Source of the DNA: an uncultured Subdoligranulum sp.
GTDB taxonomy: Bacteria; Bacillota; Clostridia; Oscillospirales; Ruminococcaceae
Direction of reading: 5' to 3'
Length of the DNA stretch: 64,000 nucleotides
Assembly (NCBI GenBank): GCA_904374465.1
Contig: CAJFFY010000006.1
Coordinates: 1-64,000 of the forward strand
Both the position numbers and the translations under genes were made by a program. The notes under the pieces were generated by a model. It was given only the letters and a program-made list of their open reading frames with translations. It did not search any database and had not been told where the DNA came from. This document shows, in pieces, positions 51,203 to 59,024 of this stretch; the stretch's first letter is position 1; each line of letters starts with the position of its first letter.

Positions 51203-51955
51203 ATGTCCAAACTCCATCTGATTCTGCCCATGGCGGGCCGGGGCAGCCGCTTTTTTGAAAACGGCTTTGTCTGCCCCAAACCCCTCATCGAAATCCACGG
51301 CAAGCCCTTCTTCTACTGGGCGGCCCGCAGCGTGGAAAAGTTCGTGGACTGCGCCGACCTGACCTTTGTGGTGCTGGAAGAACACATCCGGGACTTTGCC
51401 ATCGACGAAAAGATCCGCCGCTGCTGGCCCGATGCCCGCATCGTCGCCCTGCCGGAGGTCACGGCCGGGGCGGCCGTCACGGCACTGAAGGGCGCCGAAA
51501 GTCTGCCCGACGGGGAACCGCTGCTCTTCAACGACTGCGACCATCTGTTTTTGTGTAAGTCCTTCTATGACTTCTGCGCGCAGGGCCGCTTTGCCGACGG
51601 CCCGGACGGCGCGCTGCTGACCTTCCCCAGCGATTCGCCCGCCTACAGTTATCTGCAGTACGGCGCCGACGGCAACGTCTGCCATACGGTGGAAAAACAG
51701 GTGGTCAGCCATGACGCCATCTGCGGGGCCTACTACTTCAAGGACAAAAAGACCTACGCCGATGCCTGCGCCGAATACCTGCACCACTGCGATTACAAAG
51801 AGTTTTTTGTCTCGGGCATCTACAACGTGCTGGCGGCCCGCGGCGCGGTGGTCAAAGGCTTTGCCACCGACCTGCACCTGCCCTTCGGCACGCCGGACGA
51901 GTACCGTGCGGCCGAAGCCCCCGAAAATGCCGCCGGATTTGAGGCGCTGGAATAA
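51203..51955 (+). CDS. Sugar-phosphate nucleotidyltransferase-like protein
   Basis: GT-A-like nucleotidyltransferase of 250 residues. ILPMAGRGSRFFENGFVCPKPLIEIHGKP is the nucleotide-binding loop with the GxGxR-type motif and the conserved Lys (split here for length: PMAGRGSRF then CPKPLIEI). FNDCDHLFLC carries a metal-binding Asp and GIYNVLAARGAVV is near the end. It would activate a phosphorylated sugar or small alcohol with CTP or another NTP. Next to a kinase-fusion and a HAD phosphatase it may form a dedicated activation pathway. AAAAGGAG precedes the ATG at 51203. Confidence 0.82.
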   Translation: MSKLHLILPMAGRGSRFFENGFVCPKPLIEIHGKPFFYWAARSVEKFVDCADLTFVVLEEHIRDFAIDEKIRRCWPDARIVALPEVTAGAAVTALKGAESLPDGEPLLFNDCDHLFLCKSFYDFCAQGRFADGPDGALLTFPSDSPAYSYLQYGADGNVCHTVEKQVVSHDAICGAYYFKDKKTYADACAEYLHHCDYKEFFVSGIYNVLAARGAVVKGFATDLHLPFGTPDEYRAAEAPENAAGFEALE

Positions 51956-53878
51956 ATGGTTTTCTATCTGATCCTTTCGATCCTGCTGGTGCTGGCGGGC
52001 CATGCCTTCCGCCTGCTGCGGTGGGAACAGTTTGTCCGCATCTATGAGCGGCCGCTGCGGGGCCGGATGCTGCGGGGCATGGCCGGGGGCTACGTGCTCA
52101 ACACCGTGCTGCCCCTCCACCTGGGAGACCTCTTCCGGGCGGTCTTTGTGGGCCGCCGGATGAAGTCCGGCATCGGCTTCGCCCTGGCCACCGTCATCAT
52201 GGACCGGTTCCTGGATGTCTGGTTTGTGGCGCTGGGCTTCGGCGCCTTTGCCCTGGCCGGGCAGGGGGGCGCGCCCGTTCGTGCCGCGGCCCGGTATTAC
52301 CTGCTGTTCGCCGTGCTGCTGGCGGTGGCCCTGGCCGTGGTGGTCTTCCTGCGGGACGCCATCAAGCGGGGCTGCCTGGCGGTGTGCGGCATCTTCAACG
52401 ACACCCTCAAACTGGACGGCATGGTCTTCTGCTGGAGCCTCATCAACACTTTCAAGGACCTGCGCCGCATCAACCTGGCGCGGCTGGCCGCCAACACGGT
52501 GCTCATGTGGGCGGCCTACCTGGGGTCCTACCGGGCACTGGCCCTGGCACTGACCGGCGCCGGACACCCCATGACGCTGGTGGAGGTCTGCAACACGCTG
52601 TTCGGTCAGTCGGCGGGGGATCTGCGGGTGGTGCTGCCCGGCGGGGCGCTGTACGGCGCACCGGCAGCGGCCTGCGCCGCCATGCTCAGCTGGTATCTGG
52701 TGCCGCTGGCCGTCATGTGGCTGGTGACCCTGCTGCCCGAAAAGGTCCGCGGCGCCGTCAACCAGGCCACCGCCGCCGCTCCGGCGGGGGAAAGCTACCG
52801 CAACCTGCTGCCCCAGGCGGACCCCCAGGACCGGGCGGCCTTCCTCAGCCAGTATTTCGGGCTACAGAACAAGGCCTGGGTGGACCGCTTTTTGCAGATG
52901 AACCAAAACATCACCATCCTGCAGGACTACTCGGCGGGGTCCAACGCCACGACGATGCTCTGCATGGACAAAACCCGCACCTTCTACCGCAAATACGCCT
53001 TTGGGGCCGACGGAGAAAAGCTGGCCGAGCAGCTCCACTGGCTGCGGGCCCAGCAGGACAGGCTGCCTCTGTGCGAGATTCTGCGCACCGGTGAGGCGGA
53101 CGGCTGCTGCTGGTATGACATGACCTACGACCCCCAGGCCGTGGGGATGTTCCGCTACCTGCACTCCCACCCGGTGGAAAAGAGCGCCGCCGTGCTCCAC
53201 CAGGTGCTGGACACCCTGGAAGAAAAGCTCTACCGGCCCACCGCCACGGCGGCGGACCCGGCCAAAATCGAGCAATACCTGGCCAAAAAGGTGGACGGCA
53301 ACCTGCAAAAACTGCGGGAGGCCCGGAGCCTGCACGAGTTGATGGAAGCCCCCACCGTCTGGATCAACGGCAAGGAATACCAGAACCTGGGCCGGCTGGG
53401 CTGGCTGTTCGACCACGAGCGGCTGCGGGCGTTGTTTGCCCACGACCCGGTGAGCACCATCCACGGGGACCTGACCATCGAAAACATCATCTGCCGCACC
53501 GACGACACGGGGTGGTATCTCATCGACCCCAACACCGGCAACCTGCACGAAAGCCCCTTCCTGGATTACGGCAAACTGCTGCAAAGCCTGCACGGCGGAT
53601 ACGAGTTCATGATGATGACCCCCCGGGTCACCGTGCAGGGCAACCATATCGACTTTGCCCTGACCCGGTCGGCCGCCTACGATGCCCTGCTGGCCAACCT
53701 GATGGCCGACCTGGGCCGGCGGTATCCCCACCAGCTGGACAGCATCCTCATGCACGAGGTCATCCACTGGCTGCGGCTGATGCCCTACAAACTGTCCCGG
53801 GACCGCAAGCGGGCCCCCATGTTCTACGCCGGGCTGGTGATGGTGGCCAACGACGCCGCCACCCATGCGCGGCGCTGA
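51956..53878 (+). CDS. Fusion: LPG-synthase-type membrane domain and APH-like kinase domain
   Basis: 640 residues. The first 265 or so form six to eight membrane helices of the lysylphosphatidylglycerol-synthase TM/UPF0104 type (LPLHLGDLFRAVFVGRR, LATVIMDRFLDVWF). The rest is a soluble kinase-like domain of the aminoglycoside/choline phosphotransferase fold, with the catalytic HGD at 503-505, Asn510 and the metal Asp524 in LIDPN. A glycine-poor N-lobe carries TRTFYRKYAF, a candidate ATP-lysine. It follows the nucleotidyltransferase gene directly (TAA then ATG) and precedes a HAD gene. It may phosphorylate a small substituent at the membrane. The function is not known. Confidence 0.8.
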   Translation: MVFYLILSILLVLAGHAFRLLRWEQFVRIYERPLRGRMLRGMAGGYVLNTVLPLHLGDLFRAVFVGRRMKSGIGFALATVIMDRFLDVWFVALGFGAFALAGQGGAPVRAAARYYLLFAVLLAVALAVVVFLRDAIKRGCLAVCGIFNDTLKLDGMVFCWSLINTFKDLRRINLARLAANTVLMWAAYLGSYRALALALTGAGHPMTLVEVCNTLFGQSAGDLRVVLPGGALYGAPAAACAAMLSWYLVPLAVMWLVTLLPEKVRGAVNQATAAAPAGESYRNLLPQADPQDRAAFLSQYFGLQNKAWVDRFLQMNQNITILQDYSAGSNATTMLCMDKTRTFYRKYAFGADGEKLAEQLHWLRAQQDRLPLCEILRTGEADGCCWYDMTYDPQAVGMFRYLHSHPVEKSAAVLHQVLDTLEEKLYRPTATAADPAKIEQYLAKKVDGNLQKLREARSLHELMEAPTVWINGKEYQNLGRLGWLFDHERLRALFAHDPVSTIHGDLTIENIICRTDDTGWYLIDPNTGNLHESPFLDYGKLLQSLHGGYEFMMMTPRVTVQGNHIDFALTRSAAYDALLANLMADLGRRYPHQLDSILMHEVIHWLRLMPYKLSRDRKRAPMFYAGLVMVANDAATHARR

Positions 53879-53894
53879 AAGGAGTTTTTTCTGT

Positions 53895-54452
53895 ATGCTG
53901 ATCTGCGTCGACCTGGACGGTACCCTGCTGGACACGGTGCCCGCCAACGCCGCGTCCTACCGCGCCGCCCTGGAGGAGCTGGGTTTCACCGTCACCGACG
54001 AATACTACGCCGCCCACTGCAACGGCGGGTACTATAAGGATTTTCTCCGCCCGCTCATGGGCGGTGACCCCGACCCCGCCGACGTGGAGCAGGTGCACGA
54101 CCGCAAAAAGGCACTGTACGCGGACTATCTGGACTGCGTCCGGCCCAACCGGGCGCTGCTGGAGCTGCTGCAGGCCATGCGGGCCGCCGGCAACCGGCTG
54201 GCCTGTGTCACCACCAGCAGCCGCCGCAACGTCAACGAGGTGCTCAGCCATTTCGGCTGTGTGTGCTGGTTTGACCTGATCCTCACCGGCGAGGATGTGA
54301 CCAAAAGCAAGCCCGACCCCGAAGGCTACCTGAAAGCGATGGAACACTTCGGCGTCACCCCGGCGGAAACGATGATCTTTGAGGATTCCGCCCTGGGGCT
54401 GGCGGCGGCCAAAGCCAGCGGCGCCACGGTCTTCAAGGTGGAAGCGTTCTGA
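53895..54452 (+). CDS. HAD-family phosphatase (beta-phosphoglucomutase-like subfamily)
   Basis: 185-residue haloacid dehalogenase hydrolase. Motif I DLDGTLLDT, motif II CVTTSS, motif III Lys in KSKPDPEGY and motif IV IFEDSALG are complete, with a small helical cap after motif I. It likely removes phosphate from an intermediate or repairs a wrong phosphosugar in the preceding activation genes. AAAGGAG precedes the ATG at 53895. Last gene of the glycan cluster. Confidence 0.9.
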   Translation: MLICVDLDGTLLDTVPANAASYRAALEELGFTVTDEYYAAHCNGGYYKDFLRPLMGGDPDPADVEQVHDRKKALYADYLDCVRPNRALLELLQAMRAAGNRLACVTTSSRRNVNEVLSHFGCVCWFDLILTGEDVTKSKPDPEGYLKAMEHFGVTPAETMIFEDSALGLAAAKASGATVFKVEAF

Positions 54453-54456
54453 CCCC

Positions 54457-54485
54457 TTGACGGGAACGGCCAAACGCGCTACAAT
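54457..54485 (+). promoter_or_regulatory. Promoter before the glutamine-amidotransferase-like hydrolase gene
   Basis: TTGACG (54457-54462), 17 bases, TACAAT (54480-54485). It lies upstream of the terminator at 54498, so its transcript would meet that hairpin within the first 45 bases. Confidence 0.6.
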
Positions 54486-54497
54486 GGCAACCATAAC

Positions 54498-54536
54498 GGC
54501 GAAGATGCCCCCCCCTGGGACATCTTCGCCTTTTTT
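54498..54536 (+). terminator. Terminator ending the glycan cluster
   Basis: A perfect 10-bp stem (54498-54507 with 54521-54530) with six Ts. Its position just after a promoter makes it either the cluster terminator or a leader attenuator of the next gene. Confidence 0.88.
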
Positions 54537-54553
54537 ACGGGGAGGAAAGACCG

Positions 54554-55264
54554 ATGGAAAACCAGAAACGCCCGCTGATCGGGCTTGTACCGTTGATGGA
54601 CTACCAGCGCGCCAGCTATTGGATGCTGCCCGGCTATATGCAGGGGGTGGAGCAGGCGGGCGGTGTGCCGGTGATGCTGCCGCTGACCGAGGACGACCGG
54701 GCGCTGGCCCAGCTGGCCGATACCTGTGACGGCTTTTTGCTCACCGGCGGGCAGGATGTGGCCCCCGCCCTGTACGGCGCGGCCCAGACCGCCCTGTGCG
54801 GCGAGACCAGCCCCCAGCGGGATGTGATGGAGCAAAAGCTGCTGGCGCTGGCCCGCCTGCAGGACAAACCGGTGCTGGGCATCTGCCGGGGCATCCAGTT
54901 CCTCAACGCGGCGCTGGGGGGCACCCTTTGGCAGGACCTGCCGGTGGAATATCCCTCGGAGGTCAACCATCACCAGACCGGCGCCTATGAAGCGCCCATC
55001 CACACGGTGCGGCTGCTGCCCGGCACCCCGCTGGCCGACCTGCTGGGCAAGGACACCCTGCCGGTGAACAGCTACCATCACCAGGCCATCCACACCCTGG
55101 CCCCGGGGCTCACCGCCATGGCCACCGCGCCGGACGGCCTGGTGGAAGCGGTTTACGAGCCGGGCAAGCGGTTTGTCTGGGCCGTGCAGTGGCACCCGGA
55201 ATTCTCCTGGAAAGTCAGCGAGGACAGCCGTAAGATCTTTGCCGCCTTCGTGGGCGCCTGTTGA
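54554..55264 (+). CDS. Gamma-glutamyl-gamma-aminobutyrate hydrolase-like protein (peptidase C26)
   Basis: Class I glutamine-amidotransferase fold hydrolase of 236 residues. The nucleophile Cys is in LGICRGIQFLN, and the His and Glu of the triad in WAVQWHPEFSW; LLTGGQDVAPALYG is typical of PuuD-type enzymes. Such proteins cleave gamma-glutamyl amides, for example in putrescine breakdown, but no other puu genes are near. GGGGAGGAAAG precedes the start. Confidence 0.87.
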   Translation: MENQKRPLIGLVPLMDYQRASYWMLPGYMQGVEQAGGVPVMLPLTEDDRALAQLADTCDGFLLTGGQDVAPALYGAAQTALCGETSPQRDVMEQKLLALARLQDKPVLGICRGIQFLNAALGGTLWQDLPVEYPSEVNHHQTGAYEAPIHTVRLLPGTPLADLLGKDTLPVNSYHHQAIHTLAPGLTAMATAPDGLVEAVYEPGKRFVWAVQWHPEFSWKVSEDSRKIFAAFVGAC

Positions 55265-55358
55265 CCGATTCTTTACGCAAACATAACCGGAATACGATAG
55301 ATTCCGCGCCTTTCCCGCGCTATACTGGGGGTAAACCTACACAAGGGAGGAACCGCCC

Positions 55359-55562
55359 ATGTTGCCCTGTCAGACCCATTGTTCCCACTACTGCCAAGGC
55401 TGCCACAAGACCTGTGCGGCCTGGCGCCTGCTGCAACAGCGCCAGCACGAGGACCGGCAGCGCAAGAAGGAATATCTGCGCCGCGCCAACGAGTCCTGCC
55501 GTCAGATGCTGCACAGTTACTGGCGCGCGGGCGGGTACATAGGCCCCCAGATGGGGCGTTGA
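55359..55562 (+). CDS. Small cysteine-rich hypothetical protein
   Basis: 67 residues with six cysteines, five of them in the first 19 positions (C-x3-C-x3-C-x2-C-x3-C), then a highly charged helix (QQRQHEDRQRKKEYLRRA). AAGGGAGG at good spacing before the ATG and a strong terminator behind support it as a real gene. A metal-binding or zinc-ribbon-like role is possible; I recognise no named family. A TATACT -10 at 55321-55326 may be its promoter. Confidence 0.65.
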   Translation: MLPCQTHCSHYCQGCHKTCAAWRLLQQRQHEDRQRKKEYLRRANESCRQMLHSYWRAGGYIGPQMGR

Positions 55563-55577
55563 ATCGTTTGCCGCCGG

Positions 55578-55618
55578 GCGGCGGACCGCAAGGGGAGAGG
55601 CGGTCTGCCGCTTTTTTT
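55578..55618 (+). terminator. Terminator after the small cysteine-rich gene
   Basis: A 12-bp stem with one G-T pair (55578-55589 with 55600-55611) followed by seven Ts. Confidence 0.9.
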
Positions 55619-55647
55619 GTGCCCGGACCGTGCAGCGCCGGGCCGGA

Positions 55648-55658
55648 TGTGGTATAAT
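55648..55658 (+). promoter_or_regulatory. Extended -10 promoter of the MYG1-family gene
   Basis: TGTGGTATAAT with TATAAT at 55653-55658. The -35 is weak, but the TG extension compensates. It lies 40 bases before the start codon. Confidence 0.65.
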
Positions 55659-55698
55659 GGCAGAAAACCCAATCCACCCAATCAGGAGAATCACTGTT

Positions 55699-56532
55699 AT
55701 GAAGATACCCGCAAACGGCTTTACCCACGGCGGCAAGTTCCACGCCGACGATGTGTTTTCCACGGCGCTTTTGCAGATCGTGCGCCCCGATATCAAGATC
55801 ACCCGCGGCTTCACGGTGCCCGATGACTTTGAGGGCATCGTCTACGACGTGGGCGGCGGCATGTTCGACCACCACTCCGAACCGCGGGAGACCCGCCCCA
55901 ACGGCGTGCCCTACGCGGCCTTCGGGCTGTTGTGGCGGGTGCTGGGTGCCCAGCTGGTGGGCGAACACCAGGCCCGCCTGCTGGACGAAAACTTCATCCA
56001 GCCCCTGGACCTCAACGACAACACCGGCGAGCAGAATTCCCTGGCCGACGCCATCGGCAGCTTCAACCCCCTGTGGGACTCCAAGGACGACCCCGACGCC
56101 TGCTTCTGGCGGGCGGTGCCGGTGGCCAAAACCATCCTGGAAAACGAGATCGCCGCCGCCAACGCCGTCAACCGCGCCGACGAGACGGTGCGCCGGGCCT
56201 ACGCCAACATGCGGGACGGCATCGTGGTGCTGCCCTCCTACATGCCCTGGAAAAACGGCCTGTACAAGACCGACGCCCTGTTCGTGGTCTATCCCAGCCA
56301 GCGGGGCGGCTACAGCGCCCAGTGCGTCACCGACCACCGCACCAAGCGCAGCAAACTGCCCTTCCCGCCGGCCTGGGCCGGCAAGCCGGAGGAGCAGCTG
56401 CGGCAGATCAGCGGCCTGGGGCTGCGCTTTTGCCACCCCAGCCGGTTCCTGATCACCGCCGACGACAAAGCCACCGCCATCGAGGCCTGCCGCCGCACCC
56501 TGCGGGCCGCCGGCCGCCCGGTAAGCGAATGA
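55699..56532 (+). CDS. MYG1/UPF0160 family protein
   Basis: 277-residue DHH-related protein of the MYG1 family, whose eukaryotic member is a 3'-5' RNA exonuclease. Putative metal-binding motifs are THGGKFHADDVFST at the N-terminus and DVGGGMFDHHSEP; later RLLDENFIQPLDLNDNTG is typical. Bacterial function is poorly known. CAGGAGAAT precedes the ATG at 55699. Four-base overlap (ATGA) couples it to the next gene. Confidence 0.87.
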   Translation: MKIPANGFTHGGKFHADDVFSTALLQIVRPDIKITRGFTVPDDFEGIVYDVGGGMFDHHSEPRETRPNGVPYAAFGLLWRVLGAQLVGEHQARLLDENFIQPLDLNDNTGEQNSLADAIGSFNPLWDSKDDPDACFWRAVPVAKTILENEIAAANAVNRADETVRRAYANMRDGIVVLPSYMPWKNGLYKTDALFVVYPSQRGGYSAQCVTDHRTKRSKLPFPPAWAGKPEEQLRQISGLGLRFCHPSRFLITADDKATAIEACRRTLRAAGRPVSE

Positions 56533-57428
56533 GCGGCGCCTGCCTGGGGCCCGCCCCCAGCCTGGCCGCCGACCGGCAGGCCTACACCCCGGCCTGGGTC
56601 TACCTGCTGCGCTGTGCCGACGGCAGTCTGTACGCCGGCTGGACCAACGACCTGGCCCGCCGCCTGCACGCCCACCGCACGGGGGCAGGGGGAGCCAAAT
56701 ATACCCAAAGCCACGGCAAGGCCGCCGTGCGGCTGGCCTACGCCGAGCGCTGCGCCGACAAACCGGCGGCCCTCCGGCGGGAAGCTGCCCTGAAAAAGCT
56801 GTCCAAAGCCGACAAGGAGGCCCTGGCCGCCGACTGGGCCGCCTGCCACCGGCTGACCGTGCGGATGGCCACCCCCGACGATGCCGGGGACGTGGTCACC
56901 CTGTACAATTGGTATGTCACCCACGGCACCCAGACCTTCCAGTACGCGCTTTCCACCGTGGAAGAGTACCGGCAGAATATCGCCGAAGTGCTGCAAAAGG
57001 CGCCTTTCCTGGTGGCCTACACGGCGGACGGCCGGCTGGCCGGGTACGCCTGCGCCCACCCCTGGCATACCCGGCAGGCCTTTGCCTGGGACGTGGAAAC
57101 CACCGTCTACTGTGCCCCCGACGTGCTGGGCCAGGGCACCGGCCGCAGACTCTATACGGTGCTGCTGGAACTGCTGCGCCGCCAGGGCTACCACAACGCC
57201 TTTGCCCTCATCACCCGGCCCAACCCGCAAAGCGACGCTTTCCACAAAGCGCTGGGCTTCACCCGCTACGGGGTGGAAAAAAACAGCGGCTACAAGTTCG
57301 GCCGCTGGCTGGACCTGGGCTACTGGGCTTACGAGCTCAACCCGCCCGCCGACCCGCCGGCACCCGTGCGGCTGCAGCTGGATGCGGCCACGGTGGCGGC
57401 GGTGCTGCAACGGGACTCGGGTGTATAA
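56529..57428 (+). CDS. GIY-YIG nuclease-like domain fused to GNAT acetyltransferase
   Basis: 299 residues in two domains. Residues about 20-105 are a YhbQ-type GIY-YIG domain (WVYLLRCADGSLYAGWTNDLARRL, split as VYLLRC and LYAGWTND, with the catalytic Arg in RRLHAHRTG and Glu in YAERCADK). Residues about 108-275 are a GNAT N-acetyltransferase of the phosphinothricin-acetyltransferase type (VRMATPDDAGDVVTLYNWYV, acetyl-CoA loop VLGQGTGRRLY). These are normally separate proteins; no stop or frame change lies between them. It starts inside the MYG1 stop. Confidence 0.85.
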   Translation: MSGACLGPAPSLAADRQAYTPAWVYLLRCADGSLYAGWTNDLARRLHAHRTGAGGAKYTQSHGKAAVRLAYAERCADKPAALRREAALKKLSKADKEALAADWAACHRLTVRMATPDDAGDVVTLYNWYVTHGTQTFQYALSTVEEYRQNIAEVLQKAPFLVAYTADGRLAGYACAHPWHTRQAFAWDVETTVYCAPDVLGQGTGRRLYTVLLELLRRQGYHNAFALITRPNPQSDAFHKALGFTRYGVEKNSGYKFGRWLDLGYWAYELNPPADPPAPVRLQLDAATVAAVLQRDSGV

Positions 57429-57480
57429 ACCCCCAAACAGGGAAAACGGCGGTGACTCGTGGAGCCTGCCACCGAAAAAA

Positions 57481-57490
57481 TGAATATTCA
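57481..57490. promoter_or_regulatory. Possible upstream ArgR half of a paired operator
   Basis: TGAATATTCA, a perfect 10-base palindrome about 130 bases before the main ARG box. It may be a second ArgR contact; shorter than the full consensus, so tentative. Confidence 0.4.
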
Positions 57491-57550
57491 TACACAAAAC
57501 CGCATGCAGGACGCATATCTATGTACAAAACGCCCAAAAACGGGCACAAT

Positions 57551-57590
57551 GTGGAAAGTCCTTTGTGCGGTTTTCCACTTGTCTTTTGCT
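57551..57590 (+). terminator. Weak terminator hairpin before the arginine operon
   Basis: GTGGAAA/TTTCCAC arms (57551-57557 with 57572-57578) followed by TTGTCTTTTG. It could end the MYG1 unit; the T-tract also holds the argG -35. Confidence 0.5.
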
Positions 57591-57606
57591 GCGAAAGTTG
57601 TATAAT
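57579..57606 (+). promoter_or_regulatory. argG: Promoter of the arginine operon
   Basis: TTGTCT (57579-57584), 16 bases, perfect TATAAT (57601-57606), 80 bases before the argG start and just upstream of the ARG box. Confidence 0.75.
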
Positions 57607-57619
57607 ATACATCGATGAA

Positions 57620-57633
57620 TGAATAAATATTCA
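57620..57633. promoter_or_regulatory. ARG box (ArgR operator)
   Basis: TGAATAAATATTCA, matching the Gram-positive ArgR/AhrC consensus palindrome. It lies right after the predicted transcription start, where arginine-bound ArgR would block the operon. Confidence 0.8.
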
Positions 57634-57685
57634 GCGACGGCAAGCAACCGATCCCCGGCGCTGGCAACTAGGAGAGGGAAAGATT

Positions 57686-58924
57686 ATGAAAAAGAACAAA
57701 GCGGACATCAAGAAAGTCGTACTGGCCTACTCCGGCGGTCTGGATACCTCCATCATCATCCCCTGGCTGAAGGAAAACTACAACAACTGCGAAGTGGTTG
57801 CCGTTTCCGGTGACGTGGGCCAGGGCACCGAGCTGGACGGCCTGGAGGAAAAGGCCATCAAGACCGGCGCTTCCAAGCTGTACGTGCTGGACCTGAAGAA
57901 GGACTACATCGAAAACTACATCTGGCCCTGCCTCAAGGCGGACGCCAAGTACGAGGATTACCTGCTGGGCACCTCCCATGCCCGTCCCTGCATCGCCAAG
58001 GCGCTGGCCGACATCGCCAAGAAGGAAGGCGCCGACGCCATCTGCCACGGCTGCACCGGCAAGGGCAACGACCAGGTCCGCTTTGAGCTGACCCTCAAGG
58101 CCATGGCCCCCGACATGACCATCATCGCCCCCTGGCGGGAGTGGGACATCAAGAGCCGTGACGAGGAAATCGACTACGCCGAGGCCCACAATATTCCCCT
58201 GAAGATCAACCGGGAGACCAACTACTCCAAGGACAAGAACCTGTGGCACCTCAGCCACGAGGGCCTCGACCTGGAGAAGCCCTCCCTGGAGCCCCAGTAT
58301 AACAAACCCGGCTTCCTGGAGCTGGGTGTCAGCCCCGAGCAGGCGCCCGACACCCCCACCTACGTCAAGATCCACTTCGAGAAGGGCATCCCCACCGCGG
58401 TGGACGGCAAGGAGATGGGCAGCGTCGAGCTGGTGGAATACCTGAACAAGCTGGGCGGCGAAAACGGCATCGGCCTGCTGGATATTGTCGAAAACCGGCT
58501 GGTGGGCATGAAGAGCCGCGGCGTCTACGAGACCCCCGGCGGTGCCATCCTCTACAAGGCTCACAACGTGCTGGAAACCATCACCCTGGACAAGGAATCC
58601 TTCCACTTCAAGGAGATCATCGCCCAGAAGATGGGCGAGCTGGTCTACAACGGCCAGTGGTTCACCCCGCTGCGGGAGGCCATCTCCGCCTTCACCGACG
58701 ACCTGCAGAAGACCGTCACCGGTGATGTGACCCTCAAGCTCTACAAGGGCAACATGATCAACGCCGGCGTCACCAGCCCCTACACCCTCTACGATGAGCA
58801 GACCGCTTCCTTCGGCGAGGACGAGGACTACAACCAGGCCGACGCCACCGGCTTCATCAACCTGTTTGGCCTGCCCATTGCCGAGCGCGCCAAGCTGGCC
58901 AAGAGCTGGCCCACCGAAGACTGA
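57686..58924 (+). CDS. argG: Argininosuccinate synthase
   Basis: Joins citrulline and aspartate with ATP to form argininosuccinate. 412 residues, normal length. N-type ATP pyrophosphatase loop AYSGGLDTSIIIPWL, GDVGQGTEL, the substrate segment GTSHARPCIAK and CTGKGNDQVRFE are all present. AGGAGAGGG precedes the start. First gene of the arginine operon, under the ARG box. Confidence 0.97.
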   Translation: MKKNKADIKKVVLAYSGGLDTSIIIPWLKENYNNCEVVAVSGDVGQGTELDGLEEKAIKTGASKLYVLDLKKDYIENYIWPCLKADAKYEDYLLGTSHARPCIAKALADIAKKEGADAICHGCTGKGNDQVRFELTLKAMAPDMTIIAPWREWDIKSRDEEIDYAEAHNIPLKINRETNYSKDKNLWHLSHEGLDLEKPSLEPQYNKPGFLELGVSPEQAPDTPTYVKIHFEKGIPTAVDGKEMGSVELVEYLNKLGGENGIGLLDIVENRLVGMKSRGVYETPGGAILYKAHNVLETITLDKESFHFKEIIAQKMGELVYNGQWFTPLREAISAFTDDLQKTVTGDVTLKLYKGNMINAGVTSPYTLYDEQTASFGEDEDYNQADATGFINLFGLPIAERAKLAKSWPTED

Positions 58925-58953
58925 TCTCCGGTAAACAACGACCCCATTTTGTG

Positions 58954-58984
58954 CCGCCGTGGGCGGGCTGTATGCCCACGGCGG
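58954..58984 (+). other. Intercistronic hairpin between argG and argH
   Basis: A perfect 11-bp GC stem (58954-58964 with 58974-58984) in the 100-base gap, followed by ACTTTGTTATT. A partial terminator or RNA processing/stability element. Confidence 0.65.
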
Positions 58985-59024
58985 ACTTTGTTATTCCAAG
59001 ACCAACGACCAACGGGAGGTATTT

